64,000 nucleotides of DNA from Acestrorhynchus altus (Eukaryota > Chordata > Actinopteri > Characiformes > Acestrorhynchidae): contig CM067503.1 of the NCBI GenBank assembly GCA_034509495.1, forward strand, positions 26,197,268 through 26,261,267, read 5' to 3'. The notes beneath the pieces are model-generated. The model was not told the origin of the DNA. It ran no database searches and saw only the letters and a program-made list of their open reading frames with translations. Both the position numbers and the translations under genes were made by a program. How positions within the stretch are numbered: position 1 is the stretch's first letter; each line of letters starts with the position of its first letter. Positions 63,025-64,000 of the stretch are shown here, in pieces.

Positions 63025-63795
63025 TCCTCAAAAAATAGTTGCACTCAGAAGGAATCTGCCAACAGGAATGAAACTTGGTGGGTGACATTGTGAGGCACGC
63101 AAATGATTCAAGTTTTACCCTTGTGCTGACAATTGTGGCACTTGTGCTGTTGTGTTGGTAGCTTTACACATGAAATATGCCTCGAAAATTTTGAAAGCAA
63201 TTCAAGCATTTGGAAGAGTATGCTGTTGGCTGCAGTGGATAAAAAAGGGATGCGCCAGTGACATACAGGATCTGGGAGAGTGTGAACCAACTGAGTGACT
63301 TTCCATGAGTCATCCTGTTCAGTGAGTCAGCACCATTGGCAGACGGCCGTACAGGACCACAAACATGCAGACTGTTACAATAACTGCCCTACAATAAAAC
63401 CACATCAGTGTTGCCAAAGACTGCAATAGTGTCATGCTTAGAATAGCAGCAAGACATCATCTTCAGAGTCCCTCTTGTGTCTTGGTTTAGACTATTGACC
63501 AACAATTCATCTCTGCATTGCCAGATCTTTCTGTGATTGAAAATGTGTGGGATGCTATTGAAAGTGCTCTTAATATTCCACCCATACCACAAAATCTGAT
63601 GGAACCGAGTGAGAATATTCAAGCTGCATGGGATTGATTATCACAGGACACCATTAGGAACTCCATGCTAAAACGTCTGGCATGTTGCATCATACCTGAC
63701 AGCATACTGAGAGACACTACTTCGGCATGTGTGGATCAATATATATTGCTCATACCAGTCAACACTTCCTTCTGGGTACAACTATTTTTGATGAT
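63025..63795 (+). mobile_element. Decayed Tc1-like element, family G
   Basis: The left end aaaaaatagttgcactcagaaggaa and the right end ttccttctgggtacaactattttt are inverted repeats about 765 bp apart. At 63515-63650 a + strand frame reads LPDLSVIENVWDAIESAL, the transposase (D)LxPIEx-W motif, with stops nearby. It is broken and inactive. Confidence 0.8.
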
Positions 63796-64000
63796 GATTG
63801 TGTTAAATTCTTTTAAATAAAAGTGCCAACTGAGCATATAGCTAAATAACAGTAATATCTCTAGACATCAAACGGTTAATGTCAGACTGCCTCAACAGCA
63901 GCTGTCATCTTTTGGCACTACTGGAGTAAATGGCAGTGATGGCTACTTGCCATATGTGCACTGAGAGGTCATGTGGAGTAAAAGGTCATATTGTGTATAT

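Noticed and set aside
62722..64000. Search for PRKAA2 exons 1-2 (GxGxFG loop, HIIKL segment) on the - strand
   Set aside because: No matching exon seen; this interval is intron plus a Tc1-like remnant, so the 5' exons must lie beyond the window.

Overview
This is a vertebrate nuclear window, almost certainly from a ray-finned (teleost) fish. The evidence is spliced genes with short GT-AG-bounded exons, many simple repeats, several families of decayed Tc1-like DNA transposons, and fish-type dispersed repeats. An otophysan (characin, catfish, electric fish or carp group) would fit the repeat content, but I cannot assign a species.

The window holds three protein-coding genes. (1) DAB1 (Disabled-1, the reelin-pathway adaptor) is on the + strand at about 2.9-27.2 kb. 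Only its C-terminal half is here; the PTB-domain exons lie before position 1. (2) FYB2 (FYN-binding protein 2 / C1orf168-like adaptor) is on the + strand from about 35.3 to 48.4 kb. I could assemble a complete 19-segment coding path whose phases agree at every junction (3489 nt, 1162 codons plus stop). (3) PRKAA2 (catalytic alpha-2 subunit of AMP-activated protein kinase) is on the - strand at 54.2-62.7 kb. Seven exons cover the product from about the end of the kinase N-lobe to the C-terminus; the first exons lie beyond 64 kb. FYB2 and PRKAA2 are convergent, and 48.4-54.2 kb is probably mostly their 3' UTRs.

Layout: 1-2.9 kb DAB1 intron; 2.9-21.4 kb DAB1 coding exons in large repeat-rich introns; 21.4-27.1 kb last DAB1 intron, dominated by pyrimidine tracts; 27.1-30.9 kb an alternative terminal DAB1 exon and probable 3' UTR; 31-35 kb intergenic; 35.0-49.4 kb FYB2; 49.4-54.2 kb probable PRKAA2 3' UTR; 54.2-64 kb PRKAA2 with transposon and retroelement fragments in its introns.

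The three genes do not form one pathway. Their adjacency is an old vertebrate linkage: human 1p32 carries PRKAA2-FYB2-(C8A-C8B)-DAB1, and the paralogues DAB2, FYB1 and PRKAA1 sit together on human 5p13. Main points for follow-up are a 21-codon DAB1 exon that encodes a perfect clathrin-box motif, a mutually exclusive DAB1 C-terminus, a very long Lys/Glu helix-like repeat and a run of microexons in FYB2, a PRKAA2 splice donor lying inside a microsatellite, and a nested inverted transposon structure near 26 kb. I found no prokaryotic system, CRISPR array or RNA gene.
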